Positions 34,777 through 43,905 of a stretch of DNA of 64,000 nucleotides are shown in pieces (the stretch's first letter is position 1; each line of letters opens with the position of its first letter). The translations under genes were made by a program, and so were the position numbers. The DNA is taken from assembly GCA_039179985.1 (NCBI GenBank), contig JBCDED010000001.1:91170-155169 (forward strand), in the 5' to 3' direction. The notes below the pieces were generated by a model. The model was not told the DNA's origin. It saw only the letters and a list, made by a program, of their open reading frames with translations, and did not search any database. The stretch comes from JBCCMQ01 sp039179985. Its GTDB lineage: Bacteria > Pseudomonadota > Alphaproteobacteria > Rhodobacterales > Rhodobacteraceae.

Positions 34777-36311
34777 ACCTGGACATCAAATATTACCTGT
34801 CTGTCCTGCTGCGGCGGCTGCCGCTCATCATTGTCATTACATCGCTCTTTGCGGCGGTCTCGATCTCTGTCGCTCTGATGCTCCCGGCTGTTTACAAGTC
34901 CGAGGCGCGGCTCTTGGTGGAAAGCGCGCGGGTCTCCGGCGAGTTGGCGGACACAACCGTTGACCTTGCGGTCGATCAACAGCTTCAGATCGTGGAACAA
35001 CGGCTGATGACACGGTCGAACTTGCTGGCCATTGCGCGGGAGTTTAACGCGGTTCCCGACCTCAATGACAAGCTGGCCGACGAAATCGTCGAAGACATGC
35101 GGGCCGCAACCAGTGTGCGGCGCAGTGGCGGACGCAATCAGGCAACCTTCATGAGTGTCGGGTTTGAGGCTCAGAGCCCCACGATCGCTGCGGCGGTTAC
35201 TGACAGAATGGTGTCGCTGGTGCTCCGCGAAAGCGTGGAATACCGGACCGACCGCGCCGTTGAAACGCTGGCTTTCTTTGAACAGGAAGTCGAACAGCTT
35301 GCCAAACAGCTCGACGATGCGTCGCTGCGCATTCTTGAGTTCAAGGGGGCCAATCAGGATTCGTTGCCCGATACGCTTGAGTTCCGGATGACCCAGCAGG
35401 CGCAATTACAAGAGCGTATGACTGCCGCTCAGGGCGATCTGGTCACGCTGGCCGAAGACCGCCGCCGTCTGCTGCGCTACTTCGAATCTACCGGCGGTGT
35501 GACGGGACAGACCACACCGGCCGTGGCCAGGGAAGTTCAGGAACTGGCCAATGTCCGGCGCGAGCTGGAACAGGCGCTGACCGTCTTTTCCGAGCAGAAC
35601 CCCCGTGTCCGCCTTTTGCGCGCCCGCGTCGAACAGCTTGAGAGCGAGGTCGCGGGCCTAGCGCCGACCGAAGACACCGAGGATCCGAAATCTCAGGCCG
35701 AAGTGCTTCTGGACCTGCAGCTGGAAGAAATCGATGCCCAGATCCGCAAGACCGAAACCCGGGTGATTGCGCTTGAGAAAGGGATCCAGGAAATCCAGGT
35801 GACGCTCGACAAGACGCCGCAGACGACCATCGCGCTCGACGTCCTGCTGCGCGACTACAACAACACCAACGAGCAATACAACGCGGCGATCGAAAGGCTG
35901 TCGGCTGCGCAGACCGGCGAACGGATCGAGGTGTTGTCGAAGGGTGAGCGCATCACTGTTGTTGAACAGCCAAGTACGCCGACGACGCCTTCCAGCCCCA
36001 ACCGGCCGCTCATCGCGGGAGGGGGGACGATCCTTGGCTTCTTAGCGGCGCTTTGCATTGTCCTCATTCTCGAACTGGCGAACCGGACAGTGCGCAGGCC
36101 TGCGGATCTTACCGTGAACCTGGGCATAACCCCTCTCGCAACGCTGCCTTTTGTCCGGACTCGGCGCGACATCGTTTTGCGCCGCGCTATGATCGGCTCG
36201 GTCCTTGTCGCCATCGTCTGCGGTGTCCCGGCGCTGCTTTTTGCCGTGCACACTTTCTACATGCCGCTCGACCTGCTCGTGGATAAGATCATGACCGAGG
36301 CGGGCATCTGA
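34773..36311 (+). CDS. Wzz/GumC-family polysaccharide chain-length determinant
   Basis: A 512-residue polysaccharide co-polymerase. A transmembrane span near residues 15-37 is followed by a long periplasmic coiled coil (about 40-410, with repeated Gln/Glu heptads). A second span lies near 415-437 after a Pro-rich PSTPTTPSSPNRP, and a third hydrophobic segment near 472-495. It controls polymer length and couples to the tyrosine kinase encoded next, which is a separate protein as in Gram-positive CpsC/CpsD and PEP-CTERM loci. Confidence 0.9.
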   Translation: MNLDIKYYLSVLLRRLPLIIVITSLFAAVSISVALMLPAVYKSEARLLVESARVSGELADTTVDLAVDQQLQIVEQRLMTRSNLLAIAREFNAVPDLNDKLADEIVEDMRAATSVRRSGGRNQATFMSVGFEAQSPTIAAAVTDRMVSLVLRESVEYRTDRAVETLAFFEQEVEQLAKQLDDASLRILEFKGANQDSLPDTLEFRMTQQAQLQERMTAAQGDLVTLAEDRRRLLRYFESTGGVTGQTTPAVAREVQELANVRRELEQALTVFSEQNPRVRLLRARVEQLESEVAGLAPTEDTEDPKSQAEVLLDLQLEEIDAQIRKTETRVIALEKGIQEIQVTLDKTPQTTIALDVLLRDYNNTNEQYNAAIERLSAAQTGERIEVLSKGERITVVEQPSTPTTPSSPNRPLIAGGGTILGFLAALCIVLILELANRTVRRPADLTVNLGITPLATLPFVRTRRDIVLRRAMIGSVLVAIVCGVPALLFAVHTFYMPLDLLVDKIMTEAGI

Positions 36312-36351
36312 TTTTGTCTGAGCTCTTTCGCAAAGGCGGAAAGGGAAAGTA

Positions 36352-37212
36352 ATGGAAAAACTTCAAGCAGCCATCGCCAAGGCGCGCGAAAGCCGCGAGG
36401 AAGCCGCGCCCGCCGCCAAGGCCGAAGCCCCTGCGCCCACGACAGGCCGCGATCCTTCGGACGCCGCGCGGGGCGCAGCGCAGCCTGCTGCGCCGGCGCA
36501 GCCCTCTGCATGGAGCGCCGTACCGGAAATGACGTTCCGCAAAAAACAACTCAGGCGCAACCGCGTGATGTCTTGGGAAGGCGGCGTGAAGGCAGCGCCC
36601 TATGACATGCTGCGGACGCGTTTTCTTAAGGAAATGTCGCGGCAGGGTTGGAAACGGCTTGCCATCACGTCGCCCACCAGTGGCTGCGGCAAGACCACGA
36701 CCTGCGCGAACCTTGCCTTCAGCCTGTCGCGCCAGACGGATCTGCGAACGATTATCTTCGACTGCGATCTGCGGCGCTCCGCGCTTGCCAAGACCCTTGG
36801 TCAGAGCGGCACCACCAATATGCATGAGGTGCTGGAAGGTCGCGTCGATTTTGCCAAGCATGCGGTCCGGATCGGGGACAATGTGCTGCTTGGGCTTAGC
36901 CACCGCAGCGCACCGGACCCGTCGGAGCTGTTACAAAGCAGGCGCGCTGCCGAAGTGCTCGATCAGATCGAGCAGCAGTACCAGCCGGACGTGATGATTT
37001 TTGACATGCCGCCGCTTCTGGTGAACGACGACACCATCGGGTTTTCCGGCAAGGTCGACTGCGCCATGCTAATCGCCATGGCCGAGCTTTCAACCATCGA
37101 GGATGTGGACGTGGCCGAAAAGGAACTTGCGGCACATACCAATGTCCTGGGCGTTGTGCTCAACCGTTGCCGCTACTCCGCCGGCCAATACGGCTACGAT
37201 TACGAATACTAG
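36352..37212 (+). CDS. CpsD/CapB-family tyrosine autokinase
   Basis: A 286-residue BY-kinase. It has Walker A SGCGKTTTCANLAF near residue 110, Walker A-prime IIFDCDLRR near 135, and Walker B VMIFDMPPLL near 215. A C-terminal tyrosine cluster (RYSAGQYGYDYEY, five Tyr) is the autophosphorylation tail. A basic/Ala-rich linker occupies residues 1-60. It works with the upstream Wzz/GumC protein to set polymer synthesis and export by phosphorylation cycles. Its stop overlaps the stop of the convergent Anbu gene by 4 bases. Confidence 0.93.
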   Translation: MEKLQAAIAKARESREEAAPAAKAEAPAPTTGRDPSDAARGAAQPAAPAQPSAWSAVPEMTFRKKQLRRNRVMSWEGGVKAAPYDMLRTRFLKEMSRQGWKRLAITSPTSGCGKTTTCANLAFSLSRQTDLRTIIFDCDLRRSALAKTLGQSGTTNMHEVLEGRVDFAKHAVRIGDNVLLGLSHRSAPDPSELLQSRRAAEVLDQIEQQYQPDVMIFDMPPLLVNDDTIGFSGKVDCAMLIAMAELSTIEDVDVAEKELAAHTNVLGVVLNRCRYSAGQYGYDYEY

Positions 37213-37958
37213 GTTTCAGAGGCGTCGGGAAAGCTGAAGTCGGGCAGACTGTCGAACGCCGCGCGCAGCGCGTCGCCCCAGACCTCAGAAATCGTCATGT
37301 AGTACCGGTCGTCCTTGGTGACCCGGCCCGATGCACCGGCCCGAAGCGAGCCTTCCTCATAGATCTGATAGTCGATCGGCAGGTCCACCGAGAGGTTGGC
37401 CTTGATCGTACTGTCGAAGGAAACCAGCAAGAGTTTGATCGCGTCCTCGAACGACATCCCGGGATCATAGGCTCTGACCAGAATCGGTTTGCCGTACTTC
37501 GTTTCGCCGATCTGGAAGAATGGCGTGTCGTCGGAGGCCTCGATGAAGTTGCCCTCTGGGTAGACGAGAAACAGGCGCTGCTCGCCCGCGCCGATCTGTC
37601 CGCCCACGATGATCGTGGCGTGGAAGGAACTGTCGGCTTCCTGTCCGCCGCTCGAGTGCTCTTCGATCACATCCTTCAGCGTCGCGCCCACAAGGCGTGC
37701 AACCTCGAACATCGAAGCCTGCTCCAGGATCGCCGGGCTGCGCTCACCGGCGGCCTTCCCGCGTTCTTCGAGAAGACTGACGACGGCTTGGGTGGTCGCC
37801 AGGTTACCGGCCGTCATCAAAAAGACGCAGCGCTCGCCAGGAATGGTCCATGAGTGCATTTTCCGGAAGGTCGAAATGTTGTCGACGCCCGCGTTCGTGC
37901 GGGTGTCGGACATGAACACCAGCCCTTGATGGAGGCGCAATCCAACGCAGTAGGTCAT
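37209..37958 (-). CDS. Anbu-type proteasome-like peptidase
   Basis: A 249-residue Ntn-hydrolase of the Anbu (ancestral beta subunit) family. After Met removal the nucleophile would be Thr2; the family's Asp and Lys are in SDTRTNAG (Asp18) and FRKMH (Lys33), the same Thr/Asp/Lys triad as proteasome beta subunits. Anbu forms open spiral rings in known structures. It is the last gene of the ATP-grasp/alpha-E/transglutaminase/Anbu operon, whose cooperative role is thought to be synthesis and turnover of a peptide, still unproven. Confidence 0.93.
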   Translation of the reverse strand: MTYCVGLRLHQGLVFMSDTRTNAGVDNISTFRKMHSWTIPGERCVFLMTAGNLATTQAVVSLLEERGKAAGERSPAILEQASMFEVARLVGATLKDVIEEHSSGGQEADSSFHATIIVGGQIGAGEQRLFLVYPEGNFIEASDDTPFFQIGETKYGKPILVRAYDPGMSFEDAIKLLLVSFDSTIKANLSVDLPIDYQIYEEGSLRAGASGRVTKDDRYYMTISEVWGDALRAAFDSLPDFSFPDASET

Positions 37959-37992
37959 GGCTGAAGGCTCCGTCCTGGCGCTCGTGATACGT

Positions 37993-38796
37993 TTATTGCT
38001 GCACCTGCAGCGCTACGGCAAGGGTTTCGGCGCCGTGATCGCCCCACCGCATTCCGCTGACCGGGGCGGCTTCTGAATAGTCCAGCCCTGTTGACACGCG
38101 GACGTAGCGTTCATCCGGCGAAATCCCATTGGAGATGTCGAAGGCAATCCAGCCCACCCCTGCGACATGGACCTCGGCCCAGGCGTGGGTGGCGTCCTGC
38201 TCGACGCGGTCGTCCATCAGTAGGTAGCCCGAGACATAGCGCGCCGGATACCCAAGATGCCGCGATGCCGCGAGGAAGATATGGGCGTGGTCCTGGCAGA
38301 CACCGTGACCTGCCTCTAGCGCATCCTCGGCCGTGGTGCCGACCTCGGTGCGCCCGGTCTCATAGGCAACGCCATCGCGGATCCGGGTCGACAAAAGATG
38401 CAGGCGAGCGATTTCGTCGGCCTCGTCGTCGCGCACGCCACGGGCCAGGCGGCGCGTATGCGTGCCTACATGGGTCAGCAAGGTCGCACGACGGAAAAAC
38501 CAAAGCGGCGCAAACCCGCCGTGGCGCCCCAGGACACCCGAGGTATCGGATGTGATCACTTCTCCCTGACAAGTGATGGTGATCTCATGGCCATCGCCGG
38601 TGAAGCTGATCAGCGAAACATCATTGGCGTGCTGGTCCTCGAACTGCAGTTCAATCTGCCCGCCGGAGATATCGGTGTTCCAGGACAACACATTCTGCGA
38701 GGGGCGGCTTTTCGGGGTCAGACGCAACTCTTGCAGGCCGTAGGTAACCGGCTGATCGTAGGTGTAGCGTGTGGTGTGCGAAATCGTCAGGTGCAT
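37993..38796 (-). CDS. transglutaminase-like cysteine peptidase family protein
   Basis: A 267-residue protein with an N-terminal beta-rich domain beginning MHLTISHTTRYTYDQPV (Bact_transglu_N) and a transglutaminase core. The catalytic cysteine is in EAGHGVCQDHAHIF (about residue 166), the histidine in THAWAEVHV and the aspartate in IAFDISNG. It is the standard partner of Anbu. It starts 3 bases after the alpha-E gene stop and precedes Anbu by 34 bases. Confidence 0.93.
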   Translation of the reverse strand: MHLTISHTTRYTYDQPVTYGLQELRLTPKSRPSQNVLSWNTDISGGQIELQFEDQHANDVSLISFTGDGHEITITCQGEVITSDTSGVLGRHGGFAPLWFFRRATLLTHVGTHTRRLARGVRDDEADEIARLHLLSTRIRDGVAYETGRTEVGTTAEDALEAGHGVCQDHAHIFLAASRHLGYPARYVSGYLLMDDRVEQDATHAWAEVHVAGVGWIAFDISNGISPDERYVRVSTGLDYSEAAPVSGMRWGDHGAETLAVALQVQQ

Positions 38797-38799
38797 GGA

Positions 38800-39741
38800 T
38801 CAGCCCGTAAAGCGGTAGTCGGTCGCGATCTGCTGGCTGAGGCTCGCGGCGTCGGAGAGAAAGTCGAGGATGAATTCATGGAGGCCCCGGTCGAAGACCT
38901 GATCGATTGTCGAGCCCGTCAGAGATCCAAGAAGTCGGTCGACCTTATCGTGGCTGTCGACCCGCTGTCCGTAGTCGATTTCCAGATAACCCAGATTGTC
39001 CGAGATCTTCCGTGTGCAGAATGCCAGCGATCTGGGCATTCGTCCGTCGAGGATCATGAATTCGGCAATGCCGCGGGGGCTTATGTCGCCTCCGTGGAGG
39101 AACCGGTAGGCCCGTTGCCCGCCGACCGATCGCAGGATGGTCTCCCATTGGACGTTGTCGAGGGATGATCCGATCTGCGCGAGCGAGGGAAGCAAAACGT
39201 AGTACTTCACATCCAGGATGCGGGCCGTGTTGTCGGCGCGCTCGATGAAGGTGCCCATGCGGGCAAAGTCATAAACTTCATTTCGTAGCATCGTCCCATG
39301 CAGGGCACCCCGCACCTGTGCCGATTGCTGGCGGATGAGCGCCAGAACCGTGGGCAGATCCCGCTCACGTACCGGGCGGGCCAGCGCTTCGGTCAGCGTG
39401 ATCCAGCATTCGTTGGTGGCTTCCCAGACCTCGCGCGTCAGTGCGATCCGCACCATGCGGCCGTTGTCGCGCGCGGCTTTCAAAGCTGACATAACGCTAG
39501 ATGGGTTCGTCTTGTCGCGCAGCAAGAAATCGACAACGGCCGGGCCATCTATTTCGCCGCGTTTTTCAACAAAGGCATTCCGAACGCCGATAGTGTCGAG
39601 AACGCTCGCCCATTCGTCTTTTGCACTGTCGGGCCGGGTCAGGGCGATCCGGAAACCGGCCTCCACAAGACGCGCGGTATTCTCTGTCCGCTCAAGATAA
39701 CGGAACATCCAGTAGAGCCCGCCTGCGGTCTTGCCCAGCAT
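38800..39741 (-). CDS. alpha-E domain-containing protein
   Basis: A 313-residue all-helical protein of the alpha-E family (starts MLGKTAGGLYWMFRYLERTENTARLV, of which GGLYWMFRYLERTENTAR is the signature). The function is unknown; in gene clusters it is nearly always next to a type 2 ATP-grasp protein and a transglutaminase, as here. It is separated from the ATP-grasp gene by 6 bases and from the transglutaminase by 3. Confidence 0.93.
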   Translation of the reverse strand: MLGKTAGGLYWMFRYLERTENTARLVEAGFRIALTRPDSAKDEWASVLDTIGVRNAFVEKRGEIDGPAVVDFLLRDKTNPSSVMSALKAARDNGRMVRIALTREVWEATNECWITLTEALARPVRERDLPTVLALIRQQSAQVRGALHGTMLRNEVYDFARMGTFIERADNTARILDVKYYVLLPSLAQIGSSLDNVQWETILRSVGGQRAYRFLHGGDISPRGIAEFMILDGRMPRSLAFCTRKISDNLGYLEIDYGQRVDSHDKVDRLLGSLTGSTIDQVFDRGLHEFILDFLSDAASLSQQIATDYRFTG

Positions 39742-39747
39742 GCGCTC

Positions 39748-41175
39748 CTAGTCCTCCAGCACCCAGGTGTCTTTCGTTCCGCCGCCCTGGCTCGAATTAA
39801 CCACAAGCGATCCTTGTTTCAGGGCCACACGTGTCAGCCCTCCGGGAGTAATGTCGATCCGGTCAGGGGCCACAAGCACGAATGGCCGAAGGTCCACATG
39901 GCGCGGCGCAAGGCCCTTGGCGGTCAGGATCGGCACAGTCGAGAGCGCAAGCGTGGGCTGCGCGATATAATTGCCGGGGCGGGCTTCCAGCTTGGCCCGG
40001 AAGGAGGCGATCTCTTTTTTCGAGGCGGCCGGTCCCACCAGCATGCCGTATCCGCCGGATCCGTGGACCTCTTTGACCACGAGTTCCGGTAGATTTTCCA
40101 GCACATAGGCCAGGCTGTCGGGTTCCGAACAGCGCCAGGTCGGCACGTTTTTCAGGAGCGCCTTCTCGCCAGTGTAGAACTCCACGATCTCCGGCATGTA
40201 GCTGTAGATTGCCTTGTCGTCAGCGATGCCTGTCCCCGGGGCATTGGCGATGGTGATGCCGCCGGCACGGTAGACATCCATGATCCCCGGCGCCCCTAGC
40301 ATGGAGTCGGGTCGGAAGCTCATGGGATCGAGGAAATCGTCATCCACCCGCCGGTAAAGCACGTCGATCGGGGTGAAGCCCCGGGTCGTCCGCATGGCGA
40401 TCCTCCCGTCTGCCACCCGCAGGTCGTGCCCTTCCACAAGCTCCGCGCCCATCTGATCGGCCAGGAAGGCGTGTTCGAAATAGGCTGAGTTGTGGATCCC
40501 CGGCGTCAGGACCGCGATCACCGGCTTGCCGGGGCACTGCCGCGGCGCCGCGGCGGCCAGCGAGCGGCGCAGGCGCATGGGATAATTCTGGACCTGCTGC
40601 ACCTTGATCCGGGTGAAGAGTTCCGGGAACATCTGCAGCATCGTTTCCCGGTTTTCGAGCATGTAGCTAACGCCCGACGGTGTGCGCGCATTGTCTTCGA
40701 GCACGAAGAATTCGTCTTCGCTCGTTCGCACAAGGTCGGTGCCGACAATATGGGTATAGACCCCGCCCGGTGGGGTAACGCCGATCATCTGCGGCAGAAA
40801 GGCTTCGTTCTGCGCGATGAGTTCCACCGGTACCCGGCCCGCCCGCAGGATTTCCTGCCGGTGGTAGATGTCATGCAGAAACGCGTTGATCGCCCGGACC
40901 CTTTGTTCGATGCCTTTGCTCAAACGCGCCCATTCCCGGGCCGAGATCACGCGCGGCACGACGTCGAAAGGGATCAATCGCTCGTCGGCTTCGGCCTGCC
41001 CGTAGACGTTGAACGTGATGCCCGTGCGGCGAAAGAACGCCTCGGCCTCGGTCGATTTACGTCTAAGCCTTGCGATGTCTTCCGAGGCAAACCAGTCGCA
41101 GAACGGGCCGTAGGGCCGACGCGGCGTCTCGCCGCGGCCAAACATCTCGTCAAAAAACTGCGGTCCGTCGGTCAT
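39748..41175 (-). CDS. circularly permuted type 2 ATP-grasp protein
   Basis: A 475-residue member of the circularly permuted ATP-grasp family, expected to form an amide or ester from ATP, a carboxylate and a nucleophile. Blocks include FNVYGQAEADERLIPFDVVPR, the nucleotide region VKEVHGSGGYGML and the C-terminal SSQGGGTKDTWVLED. ATG 41175 begins with MTDGPQFFDEMFG, the usual family N-terminus; the frame is open further upstream but without conserved residues. First gene of the Anbu operon. The substrate is unknown. Confidence 0.92.
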   Translation of the reverse strand: MTDGPQFFDEMFGRGETPRRPYGPFCDWFASEDIARLRRKSTEAEAFFRRTGITFNVYGQAEADERLIPFDVVPRVISAREWARLSKGIEQRVRAINAFLHDIYHRQEILRAGRVPVELIAQNEAFLPQMIGVTPPGGVYTHIVGTDLVRTSEDEFFVLEDNARTPSGVSYMLENRETMLQMFPELFTRIKVQQVQNYPMRLRRSLAAAAPRQCPGKPVIAVLTPGIHNSAYFEHAFLADQMGAELVEGHDLRVADGRIAMRTTRGFTPIDVLYRRVDDDFLDPMSFRPDSMLGAPGIMDVYRAGGITIANAPGTGIADDKAIYSYMPEIVEFYTGEKALLKNVPTWRCSEPDSLAYVLENLPELVVKEVHGSGGYGMLVGPAASKKEIASFRAKLEARPGNYIAQPTLALSTVPILTAKGLAPRHVDLRPFVLVAPDRIDITPGGLTRVALKQGSLVVNSSQGGGTKDTWVLED

Positions 41176-41270
41176 ATGTCTGACACTAACCGATTTCTTT
41201 AGCGCCGCAACGAATGCGAGATGCCAGCGCCCTCCTGCGGGCACATGCGCCCAAAAAAGCGGCACGCCCC

Positions 41271-41978
41271 TTAGCGCAGGCTGGCTGACCCCATGTAGAT
41301 GATCGCCGTACCGGGCAACCGGCCGAAGGTGAAATCGCCACGTCCGTTCAGCCCGCGCGGACCAAGCCCGGTAAACGTATGCACATCGAAACCGGCCTGG
41401 GTCAGTGCCACACGCAACTCGCCGGGCGTGATGAACATCGCCGGGTCATGGGTACCCTTGGGCAAAAGACCCAGCACATCTTCGGCTATCGTGATCACGG
41501 CAAAGCGCGACAGCGGGTTGCGATTGATGGTGTCGAACAGGAAAAGACCGCCGGGCCGCAGAACACGGGCCACTTCGCGGCAGACCTCGTCCAGGTCGCT
41601 CACATGCTCCAGCACGTCCACGCAGACCACACGGTCAAAGGTGTCTTTGCCATAGGGCAGGGCCTCGCCCACACCCACGTCGTAGGAAATGGCGCGCTCT
41701 GTCATGGTGGCGTGTGCACGGGCCGCATCGATGGCTTTCTCCGCGGGATCAATCCCGGTGACCCGCGCGCCCCGGTCCGCAAGCGCCTCTGCCATAAACC
41801 CGCCCGCACACCCAAGATCCAGCACGTCCTTGTCCCGCCAGTCCGTCAGCCGGTCGAAATATGCAAGCCGCCCTGGCACCATGTTCTTCAGCGTGCGTAC
41901 CCAGCGGATATCGTCGGACCACCAGTTGGCGGCTACGCTGTCATAGATCGTCAGGTCGTTTCGGGTGGTGTCAGCCAT
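41271..41978 (-). CDS. ubiG: UbiG-like SAM-dependent O-methyltransferase
   Basis: A 235-residue class I methyltransferase. The SAM motif is VLDLGCAGGFMAEALADRG, with acidic IDPAEKAI and the post-motif VVCVDVLEHV. The C-terminal part (FDTINRNPLSRFAVI, KGTHDPAMFI) matches UbiG, which methylates hydroxyls in ubiquinone synthesis. A conserved His-containing segment HDPAMFITPGEL supports the family. UbiG enzymes are usually 240-250 residues, so the N-terminus is slightly short. It overlaps the upstream membrane methyltransferase by 8 bases. Confidence 0.8.
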   Translation of the reverse strand: MADTTRNDLTIYDSVAANWWSDDIRWVRTLKNMVPGRLAYFDRLTDWRDKDVLDLGCAGGFMAEALADRGARVTGIDPAEKAIDAARAHATMTERAISYDVGVGEALPYGKDTFDRVVCVDVLEHVSDLDEVCREVARVLRPGGLFLFDTINRNPLSRFAVITIAEDVLGLLPKGTHDPAMFITPGELRVALTQAGFDVHTFTGLGPRGLNGRGDFTFGRLPGTAIIYMGSASLR

Positions 41979-42741
41979 GGGGGTGCTTTTTCGGGGCGCG
42001 CGGTAGCCAGTAAGGTACGCGTGCCTGATATGCGCGGAACCGGTCGCCGTAGAACCGCAGGAACCGGCGTTCCTTCAGGCGCGGTGCCAGAAGGCAGTAA
42101 AGCGTATAGGTCACGGCCAGCGCCAGTTGGTCGGGTGTCCAGATGGGGACCGAGCAGAGCGTGAGTGCGAAAGAGACATAGATCGGCTGACGCACCCACC
42201 TGAAGAGCCCGGTCTCGGGCATGTCTGGAAAGACTGGTAGCCGGTTGCGGAAGAGCGCCCACCAGCCCAGAAGCCCGCTTTGCACATCCGGCCCGGCGTC
42301 GAAACTGGCCTTGGTTAAAAGAACCCAACTGGTCGCGAAGAGGGCGCCGAAGAGGTAAAGCCACGGCCCTTCCGCCTGCCAGAGTATGACACCGCTTGGC
42401 GTCCAGAGGGTGAAGAGCAACAACAGCTGAAGCGAGGCAATCCAGGCATACGTCGTGGTGGCCAGGGTCTTACCGTATGGCGCCGGTGCGAGCGCGGCGA
42501 GCCACCTTTGTCCGCGCCGGGTCAAAAATAGTGAATGGCCGAGCGGGAACTGAACCAGCAAAAGCGCGTTGGTCACCACGGCCCAAGGCCAGGGGACATT
42601 GCCCCAAGTCGCGCTCATTCCATGCCAAAGGCCCCAGATCATCGCAAGCCCGGCTAGCGCGAAGGTACCGTGGCAGCCGGCGCCATAGACAAGCGCGATC
42701 CATCTGGTCGCTGTTGGTGCGTCTTCCGTTCGCGTTTTCAC
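41971..42741 (-). CDS. integral membrane protein, isoprenylcysteine methyltransferase/NnrU-like
   Basis: A 256-residue protein with six or seven membrane spans. The layout (N-terminal VYGAGCHGTFALA, then VQFPLGHSLF, and near the C-terminus FRWVRQPIYVSFALT and RLKERRFLRFYGDRFRAYQARVPYWLP) is that of the ICMT-like methyltransferases, including NnrU and MddA relatives. The RQPIY and YxxY...P motifs form the SAM site. The methyl acceptor is unknown. It precedes and overlaps ubiG by 8 bases. Confidence 0.8.
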   Translation of the reverse strand: MKTRTEDAPTATRWIALVYGAGCHGTFALAGLAMIWGLWHGMSATWGNVPWPWAVVTNALLLVQFPLGHSLFLTRRGQRWLAALAPAPYGKTLATTTYAWIASLQLLLLFTLWTPSGVILWQAEGPWLYLFGALFATSWVLLTKASFDAGPDVQSGLLGWWALFRNRLPVFPDMPETGLFRWVRQPIYVSFALTLCSVPIWTPDQLALAVTYTLYCLLAPRLKERRFLRFYGDRFRAYQARVPYWLPRAPKKHPHG

Positions 42742-42828
42742 ATTGCGATACGTAGGACGGACACCGCTGTTGTCCGCACCCTGCGACGTCCTGTTCCCCT
42801 TTCGCCGCGCGCGTGGCAGAAGGCGCCC

Positions 42829-43905
42829 ATGAAGTCTTCCCCGAGCATCTCGCGGTTCGATCGGCTGAAACGTTATGGAGCGGCCCTTGGCCTTGGCGTT
42901 CTGTCTGGCTGGCTCGCCAGTCTGGCGGGCTTGCCGCTGCCCTGGATGCTCGGGCCGATGATCGGTAACACCGTCGCTGCCCTGGCGGGCGCGCCGACGC
43001 TCGGGCCACTGGCGCTGCGACCGATCGTGATCCCGATCATCGGCGTTATGCTGGGCTCAGGGTTCAAACCCGAGATTTTCGAGCAGATCGGAGACTGGGT
43101 CAGCACACTGGCCATTTTGCCGGTCTTTATCGCGCTGGCGGCGGGCAGCGTCTGGTTGTTTTATCGCCGCGTCGGCGGGTACGATCCGGTGACGGCGTAT
43201 TTTTCGGCCATGCCCGGCGGGTTCAACGAGATGATCCTTTTGGGTGCCGAGGCAGGGGGCGACGACCGCAAGATTGCGCTGGCCCATGCGGTCCGCATCC
43301 TTTTTGTGGTCAGTTTCGTCGCGCTGTTTTTCGGCGTTGTCGTCGGCGTTTCCTCCCAGTCGAGCGGCGGGCAAGGGGTGCCCCTAACCGGGCTAACGGT
43401 ACTCGACGCTGCGGTGCTGACGCTCTGCGCTGTTGCAGGTGTTTACCTCGGGCGCCTCTTGCGACTTCCGGCGGCCAACCTTCTGGGGCCCATGCTTTTG
43501 TCGAGCGCCGCGCATCTGGCGACGATCACAGAGGTTCCGCCGCCCAACCTGCTGATCGTCGCAGCGCAGATCGTGATCGGGACCATTATCGGCTGCCGGT
43601 TCGTGGGCGCGCGCCTGAAAGACATAGGGCGCGACATGATGCTCGGTGCGGGCGCATCCCTGATCGCCATCGCCGCCGCAGTGCTTTGCGCAGAGTTGGT
43701 GGTTCTGATGACGGGCCTGCCGCTCAGCCTTGTTTTTCTGGCGTTTTCGCCCGGCGGTCTGACCGAGATGAGCCTGCTGGCCGTCGCCCTTGGCCAAAAC
43801 ATCGCCTATGTTTCGCTGGCCCATGTGGCGCGGATCGTGATGGTGATCTTTGCCGCGCCCCTTGCCTTTCGGCTGGGCCGGGGCTGGTTCAACCAAAAGC
43901 CCTGA
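42829..43905 (+). CDS. AbrB family membrane protein
   Basis: A 358-residue integral membrane protein of the AbrB/putative ammonia monooxygenase family: two repeats of about five spans, each with a conserved LPxPxMLGPMIG-type motif (GLPLPWMLGPMIGN in the first, LRLPAANLLGPMLLSSA in the second) and MPGGFNEMI / SPGGLTEMSL blocks. It is a predicted transporter, despite the regulator-like name. ATG 42829 follows AGAAGG. It is convergent with, and overlaps by 17 bases, the pxpA gene. Confidence 0.87.
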   Translation: MKSSPSISRFDRLKRYGAALGLGVLSGWLASLAGLPLPWMLGPMIGNTVAALAGAPTLGPLALRPIVIPIIGVMLGSGFKPEIFEQIGDWVSTLAILPVFIALAAGSVWLFYRRVGGYDPVTAYFSAMPGGFNEMILLGAEAGGDDRKIALAHAVRILFVVSFVALFFGVVVGVSSQSSGGQGVPLTGLTVLDAAVLTLCAVAGVYLGRLLRLPAANLLGPMLLSSAAHLATITEVPPPNLLIVAAQIVIGTIIGCRFVGARLKDIGRDMMLGAGASLIAIAAAVLCAELVVLMTGLPLSLVFLAFSPGGLTEMSLLAVALGQNIAYVSLAHVARIVMVIFAAPLAFRLGRGWFNQKP

